Assembly (NCBI GenBank): GCA_963971285.1
Contig: OZ020259.1
Span: 9,238,001 to 9,302,000 of the forward strand
Reading direction: 5' to 3'
From: Astropecten irregularis
Taxonomy: Eukaryota > Echinodermata > Asteroidea > Paxillosida > Astropectinidae
Length of the DNA: 64,000 nucleotides
This document shows, one piece after another, positions 45,831 to 56,908 of this stretch. Every line of letters begins with the position of its first letter. The first letter of the stretch is position 1. Under the pieces are notes generated by a model. It worked only from the letters and a program-made list of their open reading frames with translations, did not search any database and was not told the origin of the DNA. A program made the translations under genes and the position numbers.

Positions 45831-45989
45831 TAGGGATGTGCATTCTACCCGGGTACTCTAAACCCGATTGAAACCATCAAGTACCCGGCTCCATTTTTTC
45901 GATAACCATACCCTTTTTCATATAATACATCACTGACCTGCAAAATTGGTATTTATTTGCAATGTCAAAAGCAGATTATTTACCGCAAA

Positions 45990-46345
45990 TTTGTACTGAA
46001 GCCGGCAGCGAGCCACATATCGACGCAGTCCAGCCGCGATCTACGGTACCGGACAACGTGACGCACCCCGGCCGCGATGTAGGCCAACATGTACCGACCA
46101 AAAAACCTACCGCGTACGGCAGATCATAGGAACCGACCGAGCCTACACCGTGCACACACACAGTACGTACGGTGTATACAGTATGTAGTCTTCCTGCCCA
46201 CACGTGGTCGAGACTGGTGCACGTTGTTTTGACATCGTGGCTATTACGCGTGGCCGTGTGTCGTGTGGGGCGGATACCAGTCATGGAACATTTGAGATTA
46301 CTATGCTGGCCATGTTTACAATGTATCGTGTTCACGTCTTAATAA
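45990..46345. repeat. GC-rich module shared with other repeats
   Basis: TTACCGCAAATTTGTACTG, GAAGCCGGCAGCGAGCC, CCCCGGCCGCGATG and GCGGATACCAGTC motifs match, loosely and in the same order, the interior of the foldback element (35,850-36,150) and the starts of R1 copies A and B. The 45,838-45,905 stretch (AGGGATGTGCATTC...) may be another element end. Confidence 0.45.
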
Positions 46346-46848
46346 TGCTGGAGTTATTATAGGAGTTATCGAGGATAAAACCTGTAAATATGCATTTAAT
46401 TAACATGTGCACTGTACATGTATACTTATGTAAGTAATCCATGTATAGTAATGCATGTGCAAAAATATGGATTTTGTTGGCCTTTCTAGCCATTTTCAAC
46501 TACAAAACTGTACAAAAACCCATTCTTAATCTTTTAGATGTTGCTCTTGGCCCTATATCATCCGGGGGGGGGGGGGGGGGGGACTGTACCTGTCAGCCAG
46601 GCATGTTAACTAATCTAGTCATCTCCATTCCATCACAGTTTTTGTTGTTGCAGATTTCATTTTGTTTTGCATTTTTTTTTACATTTGTTTGCAGTGTAAC
46701 AGTGTAAGGATACATGTTATTCACATCAGGGGTAACAGTGAAGCTGTTGAATTGAATTGCATTGAATATTGGACTACAGCCAAATGAAGAATGATTTTAC
46801 TTGTATTTTTACATTTACATATCTAGGTATACGTGAATGTAACCAGCC

Positions 46849-46987
46849 ATGGTGAGTGAGCTTGGAAAGAGTGTGTTCACTGTGTGGGACCAGCTTAAGT
46901 ATGAACACTTCATTGCAGGGATCAGTGGGGGAATAACTTCAACACTTCTGCTTCATCCATTAGACCTCATCAAAATACGATTACAGG
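46849..46987 (+). CDS. SLC25A32: Mitochondrial carrier, first coding exon (SLC25A32-like)
   Basis: The exon starts at ATG 46849, encodes 46 residues and ends in phase 1 at a GTGAGT donor (46988). It contains the first transmembrane helix of a mitochondrial carrier and its PX[D/E]XX[K/R] signature (HPLDLIKIRLQ), preceded by a glycine-rich FIAGISGGITSTLLLH typical of the folate/FAD carrier SLC25A32, which moves folate or FAD across the inner mitochondrial membrane. Other SLC25 members share the signature, so the symbol is probable only. The remaining exons were not found down to 64,000, so either intron 1 exceeds 17 kb or the copy is incomplete. A poly-G run at 46,565-46,581 lies upstream. Confidence 0.75.
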
Positions 46988-49631
46988 GTGAGTACATGCC
47001 AAGCATCCCAATAATGTGTAAATGTATTTGTTTTACCGTCTCATGTGTTTCTTGTGTCTGACTAACCCTGTGTGTAGCTGTCTGTAAGCTTTTAATGAAT
47101 AATTCATAGCTTTAAGGCATATTTAAACATATGCGACTTTGTCCCAACGATTTAGTCGCGCGACAAATTCGCACATGCGCAGCTGTCCAAAAGTATGCGA
47201 ACTTACGCACAATTTTTTCAAAATTTTAATGATAAAAAACATCAACGGGCCTTGTCTTTAAAAAAAAAATTGCTACCTCATATGCCTCATCATCTTCGTC
47301 CTCAGAAGAGGAAGAAAATATTGTAACAATCCCGGCTTCCTCAAGGAGGTATAATAGATCTTGGGAGGAGTCTACTAGCAGATCAGGCTGTCACCTCTAT
47401 ACCACGGAGGTCCTAATTAATGCTATTGGGTCAAATCGAATGGCTTATATTGATGATGTGGAGCAAGTTCATGAGTAAACACACAGTTTGAGGTGATCAT
47501 GTATTAACTTCAACTGGAACAACACTAGGATTGTGTTATTTATTCAACTGTCTTGCAAAATAATGAATAATTAATTATAAACTGCGCCCTCTGGGAGATC
47601 AAAGCAAAGAGTTAATAAACCATGACAATGTCACCAATTATTATACAGCTGCTGTACTTGAAGTGCATGCATTTGCATGGAAAGAAAAGGGGCATTAATA
47701 ATACTGCATGAATATCTGGAGTGGTAGCGCGGGCCTTATATATTTCACACGGCCTACATAAAATAAAGCGAATGACTGTAAAAGGGACTATATGCGCTGT
47801 ATATGGGACGCAGCTAATCCTGCTGGATTCTGCAGTGTAAAGTGCGGGTGAACCACACAGCCACCTACGGGCAACCTGAATGCTTTATTATGTAACTTAG
47901 TTTCGATATCAGTTTTTAATTACTCAAACCCGCTTGAAGATTTGCCGATAATGCCTGCTCAAAATCTCATAACATTAAAAATAGCGAAGACCAAACTTTA
48001 AAAATTATATAGTTCAGAATATTTGCCTGTAAAATAATATTATTCAAAATGTCCGTCTGTTGACTTCTGGTGCATGAGTGGAGGGTATCTCAACAGTCTC
48101 CATTGCACCTGTAGTGTTCATCATCAGTGCAGGGTAGTCAGATGGAGTCATTAGAGCCATCATGCCATCAGGATCTCCAGGGGGAGGGGCGAAGTCTTTG
48201 TTTTTGGCTTGGGTACTTTTTTTTTAAGCATATGAAACATAATCAGGCCGTAATCTTTTTCGCGTCTTTTCTTTTTCAGCTTTCCACCAAACATTTTGTG
48301 AACTAATGGCTTCTTTGCCATTCCTTTTTTCTTTAAATTATTTTGGACAAAACTTGCTTTTTGCTGTAAGCATCCTTTCTTTAAGGGTAAGTACAGGATT
48401 GGTTGCACAGTTTTCGGGGACCGCCTTTTTTGTCAATACTACCGCCTCATGCTCACAGAAACAAAAATAATATTTTTTTATTACACAATAAGCTGAAAAT
48501 CACAGAAACTCTTAATAATTTTATAAAAACACATACATTTACGCTTAAAAGCGGAAGATAAAAGCTCTTTTTCCGTACCGAAGCTCTAAAAACCGAAACG
48601 TAACTCTTGCACAGCGCGTCAACATGTACAGCCAGGCGACACAGCTCACACAACGGACGACATTATCTTGATCGCTCGGTGCCTACACAGCGAACATGCA
48701 GCCATGTATAGATTCTTTCTAAATAGACTGATATGCCTTGACTGGTTTTCGCACGACTCCCAGCCTAAATAATGAATGCACTGTCGTGAGGCTGTACCAG
48801 CGTTCCGTTCGTTACACAGGTGCATGGTGCATTTGAGATCAGCGGTGTTTGGTGGACTTTATCGAATGTTTTTGAACAAATGGCCGCAAAGCCCATAGCG
48901 TTACGGCACCCCGAAAAGTGACAGCTACTGCTAGGCTCACCGTGGTGGAGCCTTATAAAAATATCGTTCTCGCATAGCCTACATTTTGTCAAACATGTTT
49001 TGCCGACCAGACTTAAAGGTTACGTGGTGTGTCAATTCATTATTTGGTGTTTAAAATTAAATTTGTGATCAAGACTAAATAGTAGGCCCCTAAACACTAC
49101 CTAAAGGTAAATAATAATATTCCATAGGTGGACTTGTTTTTGTTTTCATTTATTTGTATCATTCTTATACAAAAAAATTACAATGTTTTGTAAACAAGAA
49201 TATAGGATCAGTGTTAAAAACCAATCCAAAACAAAAGCAAACATTACATGATGTAGGTATAACTGAGTTCTTAAGAAGTGGCCCCGGACACCACGCGGCA
49301 AGGGCTTCGCGCGTCATTGCGCAGGGTCCATACCCAGCAAAATTTCATTTACCACCTCACGGCTACCAGCAACCCAGGGGAAACACAGGTTGGTAGCACA
49401 CCCAAACATCTCCGATCAAAATTGAGCGCTTATCCAGAAAGGTTGAAAACAGTGTTGATCTCGGGGCAAGACCAAAACCATTTTTTTTAATGTTTTATAA
49501 GAAAAGTGATGCGAGGTTTTTTCATTTTTCGTGACTCAGAAGTCCTATTAAGCTCAATTTTTCACAGCTTCGTCAGTTTATGTACATGCTTGATTAGACA
49601 AAGTGTTAGTGCTGTTCCTTGACTTATGTTA
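46988..49631. other. Putative first intron of the carrier gene, no exon identified
   Basis: An open stretch ending at a TAA near 47,478 (residues EEEENIVTIP, then MAYIDDVEQVHE) and a Lys-rich minus-strand frame at 48,160-48,408 are unrecognised and may be decayed transposon parts. No carrier exon with the second or third PX[D/E]XX[K/R] motif is seen. Confidence 0.35.
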
Positions 49632-50045
49632 TCAAATTAAAAATAAACAAAATTTTATGTTGTAAACCCTCTCCGTGTTTGTGAGCGTTTGAGCTAATAC
49701 CTCTGCTTCAGGCATTTCCCTAATTTCTGCTACCCTATAAGCAACAAATCTATCCATGGTAGGGTCGCTGAATTTAATCTTGTTGTTAATCTGGGATGGG
49801 AAGTATGGGGCATCTGTCTCAATGAGGAGCCTAGTGAGGGGGATATGTTTGGCTACATCTATTGGGCCAGGACTGCCATGGGTGATCGCGTTTGTAAGCC
49901 TGATGAACAGATTTGGGAATGTGTTGTACCACACCTCTGCTTTGACCCATGAATTCATGTAGCAGTGGAGGTGAATTTTATGGTCTCGAGGTAGGAACTC
50001 CCTCGTGTTTCTAAGGCAGTCCTTTTCTCCATCTCCACTGGGTGG
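49632..50045 (-). pseudogene. TatD-family nuclease, C-terminal fragment
   Basis: Reading on the minus strand from about 50,045: EKDCLRNTREFLPRDHKIHL, HCYMNSWVKA, then IPLTRLLIETDAPYFP and a C-terminus NTERVYNIKF, stop at 49632-49634. TatD enzymes are metal-dependent DNases of TIM-barrel fold. The H-x-H-C and ETDAP(Y/F) motifs seen here are conserved family motifs, but the N-terminal H-x-H-x-D metal site is absent. A splice-acceptor-like CCCAG precedes the fragment, so it could be a terminal exon of a gene to the right, but I found no matching upstream exon. Upstream, in-frame stops accumulate. Fragment or last exon: undecided. Confidence 0.6.
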
Positions 50046-50168
50046 TCTGGGAGGAGCGGAGACCAGTGGGTCTAGTTCACTGAGTCACGTTGAAGATGCT
50101 CCGGAGGCGTCGATTCTTCGTTGTCAAAGCACAGCATTCCGGGTGATCGGGGAGGTGGTGACGCCAGC

Positions 50169-50520
50169 TCAGGTGCCAAAAGTTCCTTCTCGAACAAAGT
50201 CTGCTTCCTTCATTTTTCTTAGGATCAGTACAAAAGAGAAAGTATGATGTGAAACACGCATAGCAACACAAGTATGTATTCTCATTAAGTTTAATAACAC
50301 ATGTTTTCCAGACAAACTGACAAACGCAGAGAAAAGAGGTTTAGAGAAAAGTTTCTGTTCCTTCTCCCCTTCTACGGCCTTTTTAATCCCCTGAACAAAT
50401 ACAAAGGGCACTTCGCCAATGAATGGAGCTCCACCAGTCTCCATTGTTAGGATAGACTTGACTGGCACTTCTTGCCAGTCTTTCATCATGCCGCTAATCC
50501 GGCCGAACTGTTTAACAAAG
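50169..50520 (-). other. Unassigned minus-strand open frame next to the TatD fragment
   Basis: About 115 codons in the same frame as the TatD fragment, with IVPFVKQFGRISGMMKDWQE and VKSILTMETGGAPFIGE. The ILTMETGGAPF stretch weakly resembles the ETDAPY motif of TatD proteins, so it could be a diverged part of the same gene, but the sequence is too short to decide. Between 50,521 and 51,395 nothing is recognised. Confidence 0.25.
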
Positions 50521-51395
50521 GGAACAATGGAATCTGAGTGGAAGAGTTTCCTGGCTGTAATTGAGTGACAGCTCAGTTATTCTTCTTCAAGAGGTGCAAC
50601 TTTACTTCGGCCGAGCCGTGAATAATAAGTTTGGCAGTCCACTAGAGTGGAATTATTTTGCGCAACCAGTAGCAAGTTCCTGACAAATTCCATGCAGTAT
50701 ATCTGGCATTTTACTCTTTCTTTACACGGCTGTCTGAAACATCGGTACGAAGGTCTGCTTGCCGTGATCCCCTGAAAGTCGATCCTTCCCCTTAAAATCA
50801 ATTCTGTTCATCTGAAAAATACATGTAAATAAAAACCTGAGCCCCTGAAAAAAACATCGGCCAGCAACAAATGCCGCGTGTGTGGGCCGGGTGTGTGTGC
50901 TTTTATTGTGAGGGTGAATGTAGGTCTTTATGGCAGTTTGCTGAATTTTCCTGAGTATTTTTTTTATAAAGTATTAATGTTTATATGTATATGGCTCATT
51001 TTATTTCTTTTAAATGCCTTTTGATGCCTGTAAGTGGCGGTTAACCGCTGTTGGTTTTCACTGAATAAATAAATAAATTTAAAAAATATATAGGCCTATT
51101 TATAAATACCGATATTCTTGAAAACATCTTCGGCGCACGGGATAAAAACAATCTCGGGGATCGACACTGACGGTTGCCCGGTGCTTTTAGTAATAGAAAT
51201 AAGATGTCAGACGACTAATAAAAGTATTATTTAAGTTCGGCGGCCGATCGGGCAATTAAAAAACGGCACTGCTATGTGAGATTCTGGTCTTGATGTGGGC
51301 GAGTGTTCGGGAGTATGGCAATATTCTATTGCTGGAGCAACCTTACAGAATATTCAGGGTCGATCATGAGTGGAATTGCTAAGCGTGACAGGCTT

Positions 51396-53781
51396 TTTGG
51401 GACGAGTAAAAGCGGATTCTTACCGTAAAATTATGTAGGCCTACCGAAGCCGGCCGCGCCGCCACGGTATCGGTAACGCGCTAGTGACTGGCTCCATTTA
51501 TACACACACGTAAAGTAGGCTTCCGGCCTACACGTGGTTGAAACTATTTCGCTGGTGCACGGGTCATTTAAGATCGTGGCTTTTACGAGCGCGGATACCA
51601 GGCTGACTGCTGAGCGGTGTGCGTACATGTGGACGTGGGTGCCCGATGTTTTCGTCTACGGCAATGAGACGATCGGACTGGAGGCTGGGGAATTACGGCG
51701 CGATATTTTTACATCAAGCACATGAAACGAATATTTCTACCAATAGCGAATTGGACGAAATAACCGAGTGAAATTCAAGCAAAATTTAGCTGATCAGGAA
51801 TATGCGATTTCCGTCTATGGACAGTAGGCTCCTACCTAATGATTCTCGCAACGATATGCATACATATCCGTTTGGTACGTGTACACTCTGCAGGCGTGTT
51901 TTCTGTTTTCTTTATTTTTTCGGGCTACATAATTGGGCCACAAAAAATGTTACGAAGATTTTAGTGGCCCGAATGGGTCACCAACAAACCAAAAAAGTTA
52001 GTGTCGAACCCTTCCTAGAAAAAAACCATGAATTTCGATCCCCTGGAAAGTATCCGTACCCCGACCGTCTTAAAGCAACCCGACAACTAGACAGAAAAAA
52101 GACCTCCTAAAAAATCACGATCACCAAAAACCACGATCCCTTAGAGAAAAAACATAGACAGCTTATAGGTTTCTCATATATACCCCAAAACATCCCCAAA
52201 ATATAATCCCTCCCCAAAAATGTCAATTCTGATCCCCTTGAAAAAATGCTTGCCATGGGATAAAATGATCCCCGAGAAAAAATAACAAATCCTGATGCCG
52301 TGAAAAAATAAATCCCAACCCTCTGAAACTTGATTTCTGTGAGAAAAAAAAACATCACCAACTTGGCTCTCTTCCAAGAATGATTGACAGCTGTATTGTT
52401 AGGAACGCAGCCCTAGCCATATCAGATATTATCTGGCATATAATAATTCCCCAAAAAGACCCCCGTGAAAAAATAGAAGAAAATACCACAAGCAAGAAAA
52501 ATCACGATCCTCTAAAAAAGCAAAACAAGAAAAACAAAACAAAACAGAATCCCCTGAATTAAAGACGGCTTCCCGATCCCAAATCTTCTGGATCCCAGCC
52601 AATCCCCGAGAGAAATAGAAGAACAAGAAATAAATGCCACGACCTTCTGAAATTATGGATTCGCCAGGATCCCCTGAACCCCAACAAAACGATCTCCAGA
52701 AATATATTCATATCGCTAGAAAAAAAAAATTCTGATTCCAGTGGGATAGATTCATTACATGAAAAGGAAATCCGGAGCCCCTGAAACCGGAGACCCAATA
52801 AGAAAAAAATCATCAAACCACATCCCGGCGAAAAATAAAGTCTTCCCCTATTATAATAACTATAAATCCGGCCCGATCCCCTTGAAAATGCTTGCCAGGT
52901 TTTTGTTGGCTTTCTAATGCCCAATAAAGAAAACAAATTAAATCCCGATCCCCTAAAACTGAATGTATCCCGACCGTCTGAAAAAAAAACCGATCAGATT
53001 TCAGAAAGTACTTTCTTCTCCTCTCCAAATAAAGTTCGAGAATATATAAATTAGCGCTTTCAGCCCCTTCGCTGAAATGTTTTATTGTATCCACGCAAGA
53101 AATAACTCGTCATATAATAATCCACCAAAAGACCCCCGTGAAAAAAATCATGACAATGAAGAGAAACCACGATCCTCTGAAAGAAAAAAAAACACAGAAT
53201 CGGATTCCGTTGATTTCCCCAACGATCTTCGGAAATATATTTCATCCCTAGAAAAAAAAAAGAATAAGACAAAAATTATCCCTGAATAAAATGCCGATCC
53301 CGAGACAAAAAAGGTGGAAACAAATCACGACCACCAAAATGCACAACGATCCACTGAAAGTAAAAATGAGTTAGGAAAAGGAAATCCCGAGCCCCTGAAG
53401 AAAGACCCCGTTGTGAGTATTATTTTATACTGATGATGCTGAAGTCTTCAAGGAAATGTTGCAAAGTTCCAGCATGGGGATGACTGTAGTCGACCGCTCA
53501 AGAAATAAACCCGTCGGCAATGTCCTACCCTCAAAGAAATTCCTGTAATAGGCTGAAGTCAAGTAGGAATAGGGCAGGCACAATAGGACTCCGATAATGA
53601 GCTATGCTTGGCTGAACTCCAGGCCAGCCATCCAGAGAGATGGTGCAAACATTCAGATTAACTGGGTCTCTTTTGTAGGGGGATTAGGGCACACAATGGA
53701 CCAGAAAAAGTTTGCAGGGCTGCGGCCTGGTGAAGACTTTTTTCGGGAAAGCCGAATCAACATTAATGCCCTGCTCCCTTA
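51396..53781. repeat. Dispersed repeat family R1, copy B (2.4 kb)
   Basis: This copy matches 1-1,256 in the same orientation but keeps a long middle section (52,090-53,400). That section is built from degenerate, irregularly spaced GATCCCCTGAAA-like motifs in A-rich sequence; read on the minus strand it gives recurrent FSRGS-like peptides. The right-hand segment 53,597-53,781 is the counterpart of 1,075-1,256. No transposase or reverse transcriptase is recognised. Confidence 0.7.
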
Positions 53782-55194
53782 ACTCATTTCATTATTAACA
53801 TTATTATTGGCTTTTTAGATTTCAATCGGAAAAGGTATTGTTTTTGTTCTGATTTTTTTGGCTTTTTCGCGCAAGCAAAAAGCCTTTATTTCTGTTCTGT
53901 TTTTTTTTGTCTTCTTCCTTCCTCTTCTTCCTCTGCCTCTTCTTGTCGCCAAAATTCCCATAGACAAAGCACAGGGGCATTCTGCACCCCACTTTGGCCA
54001 TTTTTAAACAGCCGATTTTAACCAAACTTGGTCTGAAGGAAGTCCATATAGGGTAGTTGTCTCCCAAAACTTTTCGACATCATGACGTCATGACTTGATT
54101 TTATATGAATTTTTAAATATTTCTCACAGCCTGTTAACTTTGTACACAGATTACGTGACAATATGGTCGTGTACAAAACATATGATGCTCGAATGACTCA
54201 ACTCTCCCCATACATGTACACTGCACTGTACGTACGTAACTCACTGCACTGTGTGTATATATGGCATTCATAATAATGTCCGCGGATTGCGTGACTCGAT
54301 CAAAACTTCGTTTATAATCTTGCCATAGACATTTCCATGTAAGACTTTTTATATATCGTTAAATACCAGCACCAAATATCAAATAAAATCTAAATGCTAT
54401 CGATGTAGGTTGCGGAGTATTGTACGTCATTTTTTGGGTCGCGTTAATATTAGCTATGCATGTACAACTTAATACTTTGGAAGAGTTGTATGGAAAAGTG
54501 CAATGATCCATAATTATTTTATGCGGCAATATGATAAGTTTTACACATGAACAAATTAAATATGTCACGCCATCTCCCCTAGACTTTAGTGTCATCAGAG
54601 TGATTTCATGTTCTTGATATAATTTTGTATAGATATTCTATTCCGTAGGCCTATTTATATGCAAAATACAGTCAGCATCGGTCTCCCATCGGCCCGACCT
54701 CGGCTGGACTACCATTGTTAGTACACGGTGGTCCGTTTTACACGGCTGTTTCATAGTGGCAACCACCATGCACCGGCGTACCACGGTCGGTGGATGGGCA
54801 GCGTGCCGATGCCGCTTTGCCGCTGCTGAACTGCCGGCGGCCCGACGGTGGCTTGCGCACTGGGCCGGGACGTGATGTCCGATTGACCGTTGACTAAAAA
54901 CTATATTTTCCCTCATAGACAATGCATGTACGTCTGTTTTTATATCATTTTCAAACAGATAGAAGGAATGGCCGATCGCCTTGAAAATTGAGGTTGGCGA
55001 TTGTAATTATGAAGTCATGACAACTTCATCACTTTATTTTTTATAAATTTTTCAATCTTTCTCACGCTACCCGATAAAACATACGATGTGATGCTCGATT
55101 TACTCAATTTCCCAAAACATGTGTAAAACATTGTATACAATATGTAAAAGTTACATGTTCATTGTCGAATCCGTATGTCTGTTGACTTTTCAGA
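53782..55194. other. Intergenic or intronic, nothing identified
   Basis: AT-rich except for a GC-rich patch at about 54,670-54,880. No feature is supported. Confidence 0.35.
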
Positions 55195-55967
55195 ATTATT
55201 CACAAAAATGTTTTTGAGTTGACGCAATGTTTACGAGTTGACGTAATGTTTGCGAGTTGACGCAATGTTTGCGTGTTGATGTTATGTTTGCGAGTTGACG
55301 TAACGTTTACGAGTTGACGTAATGTTTGCGAGTTGACGCAATGTTTGCCAGTTGACGTAATGTTTACGAGTTGACGCAATGTTTGCGAGTTGACGCAATG
55401 TTTGCGAGTTGACGCAATGTTTGCGAGTTAACGTAATGTTTGCGAGTTGATGCAATGTTTGCAAGTTGATGGAATGTTTGCGAGTTGACGCTGTTTTCGA
55501 CAAAAGGATTTTGAGGGCATGATCGATGAAACAATTTTCGAGGGACCAAAACGAATTTCCACATGAATACACAAAACATAATTTCGAGAATAACACAAAA
55601 TGATTTTGATGGCAGAAAATGATGTTCATGTATGACGTACAAGAAATTATTTTGAGGCTTTCCCGCTCTGCGGCTGGAAAATCCCCCCCCCCCAAAAAAA
55701 AATGCAACGGGGACCGGGTGAGTGTCCCAACTTGCAGGCCGAGAGGTCTGGCATCAAAAATGCTACACGTACGGGGTGCGTGGACCACACTGGTTATCAC
55801 GGGCCCATGCCTCGGGCTGAATGCGTCGCAAGCCCCCACGTGCGGTGTCTCCAGAGGTGGTAGGGCATCCGCATTTACTGGTCTTTTATAAAATTCCAAA
55901 TTTGGCATGTAAATGTTACTTTATCGCGTTGGAAATTGTTAATTTTAAAAAGGAAATACTCGGGTCA
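55195..55967 (-). repeat. Dispersed repeat family R2, copy 1, with a 19-bp minisatellite
   Basis: On the minus strand the copy starts GAGTATTTCCTTTTTAAAAT, passes a conserved segment (TTGCGACGCATTCAGCCCG, GTGGTCCACGCACCCCGTA) and ends in about 15 units of a 19-bp repeat (TCAACTCGCAAACATTGCG) at 55,208-55,494, then CAGAATTATTCACAAAA. The same order on the opposite strand is seen at 61,415-62,255. Copy 1 has an extra ~160 bp between the conserved segment and the array. Confidence 0.8.
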
Positions 55968-56900
55968 AAAAGTGCCCAACGAGGCCGGACTTTTTACGGA
56001 CTTTTCCGACCATGTTCTCTGCGATCAGCATTATTTTTTCTCTCCCAAACTATAATGCCCGGCTGAAAAATATGTTTTTCTGGGACCTTTCCGACCATTT
56101 TCTGTGCGACCTGCATTATTTTGTTCTCTTCCATCAAACTTTTAATTCCCTGGCTAAAAATATGTGTCTACTGCGTTCATCTTACCCAAATAACATCTAC
56201 CTATGCATATTTCCCTAGTGTTGTTAGACAATTGCTAAAAATTGATCAGCTGGAGTGCGCCCTCTATTCCCACAATGCCTAGCGGTACCAAGCCCATAAT
56301 CTCCTTCCTTTTTCTTAGCGTTAGAGCGTTACGGACGTGTTTTTCACGAATTCGAAATTTTCGAGTTTTCCGTTTCCATCGCGGTGTTATAACGACCAAC
56401 TGTGTTTATTAAAGACAAGTTTAGAGTTTTGAGTATTTAGCGTATTTCTGTCGTCTGGACTTTGGTAAGGGTTATTTTCCATGGTTTTAAGACGTTATTT
56501 TCATTCATTTCATCGACGTTCCCGCGTGGGATTAGACTCATCCAATCTCCTTTCCACCCGACCGTGCTATCAAGTAACTAAGTACTGTGGCGGGAAAAGA
56601 AAAACTAGGAACCTTTCCCAATGGGAGGAATTGCCGGAAAATGACTCGCTCGTTGACTGCAACGAGAAATCTCGGCCTTGACCAACAATCACACCCAAAA
56701 TAAATAGACTAAAAGAATTTCAACAAGCTGCACCCGAGCGGCTGAGTGCAGACTTGCGGGGGATCTGTTTCCAGGAAAATCTATCCTGAATCTATGGGCA
56801 GGTGGGGATGGACAGAGTAAGAGACACTGGGGAACAGAGTTTGAATTCAACAACGATAAAAACAATGATTTATTAAATAATCAATGAGTTGTTAACAACC
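55968..56900. other. No gene identified; one short unassigned frame
   Basis: A 66-codon frame at 56,481-56,681 (ending LPENDSLVDCNEKSRP) follows a donor-like TTTGGTAAGG and has no recognisable family. It may belong to a transposon 5' region. Nothing else is seen. Confidence 0.25.
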
Positions 56901-56908
56901 AATTATAT

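Noticed and set aside
52107..53272. Several minus-strand frames with FSRGS-like repeats
   Set aside because: They arise from the degenerate GATCCCCTGAAA-like motif in repeat R1; they are broken and inconsistent between copies.
55282..55908. 208-codon minus-strand gene
   Set aside because: It is the inverted copy of the R2 repeat with the same 19-bp array.
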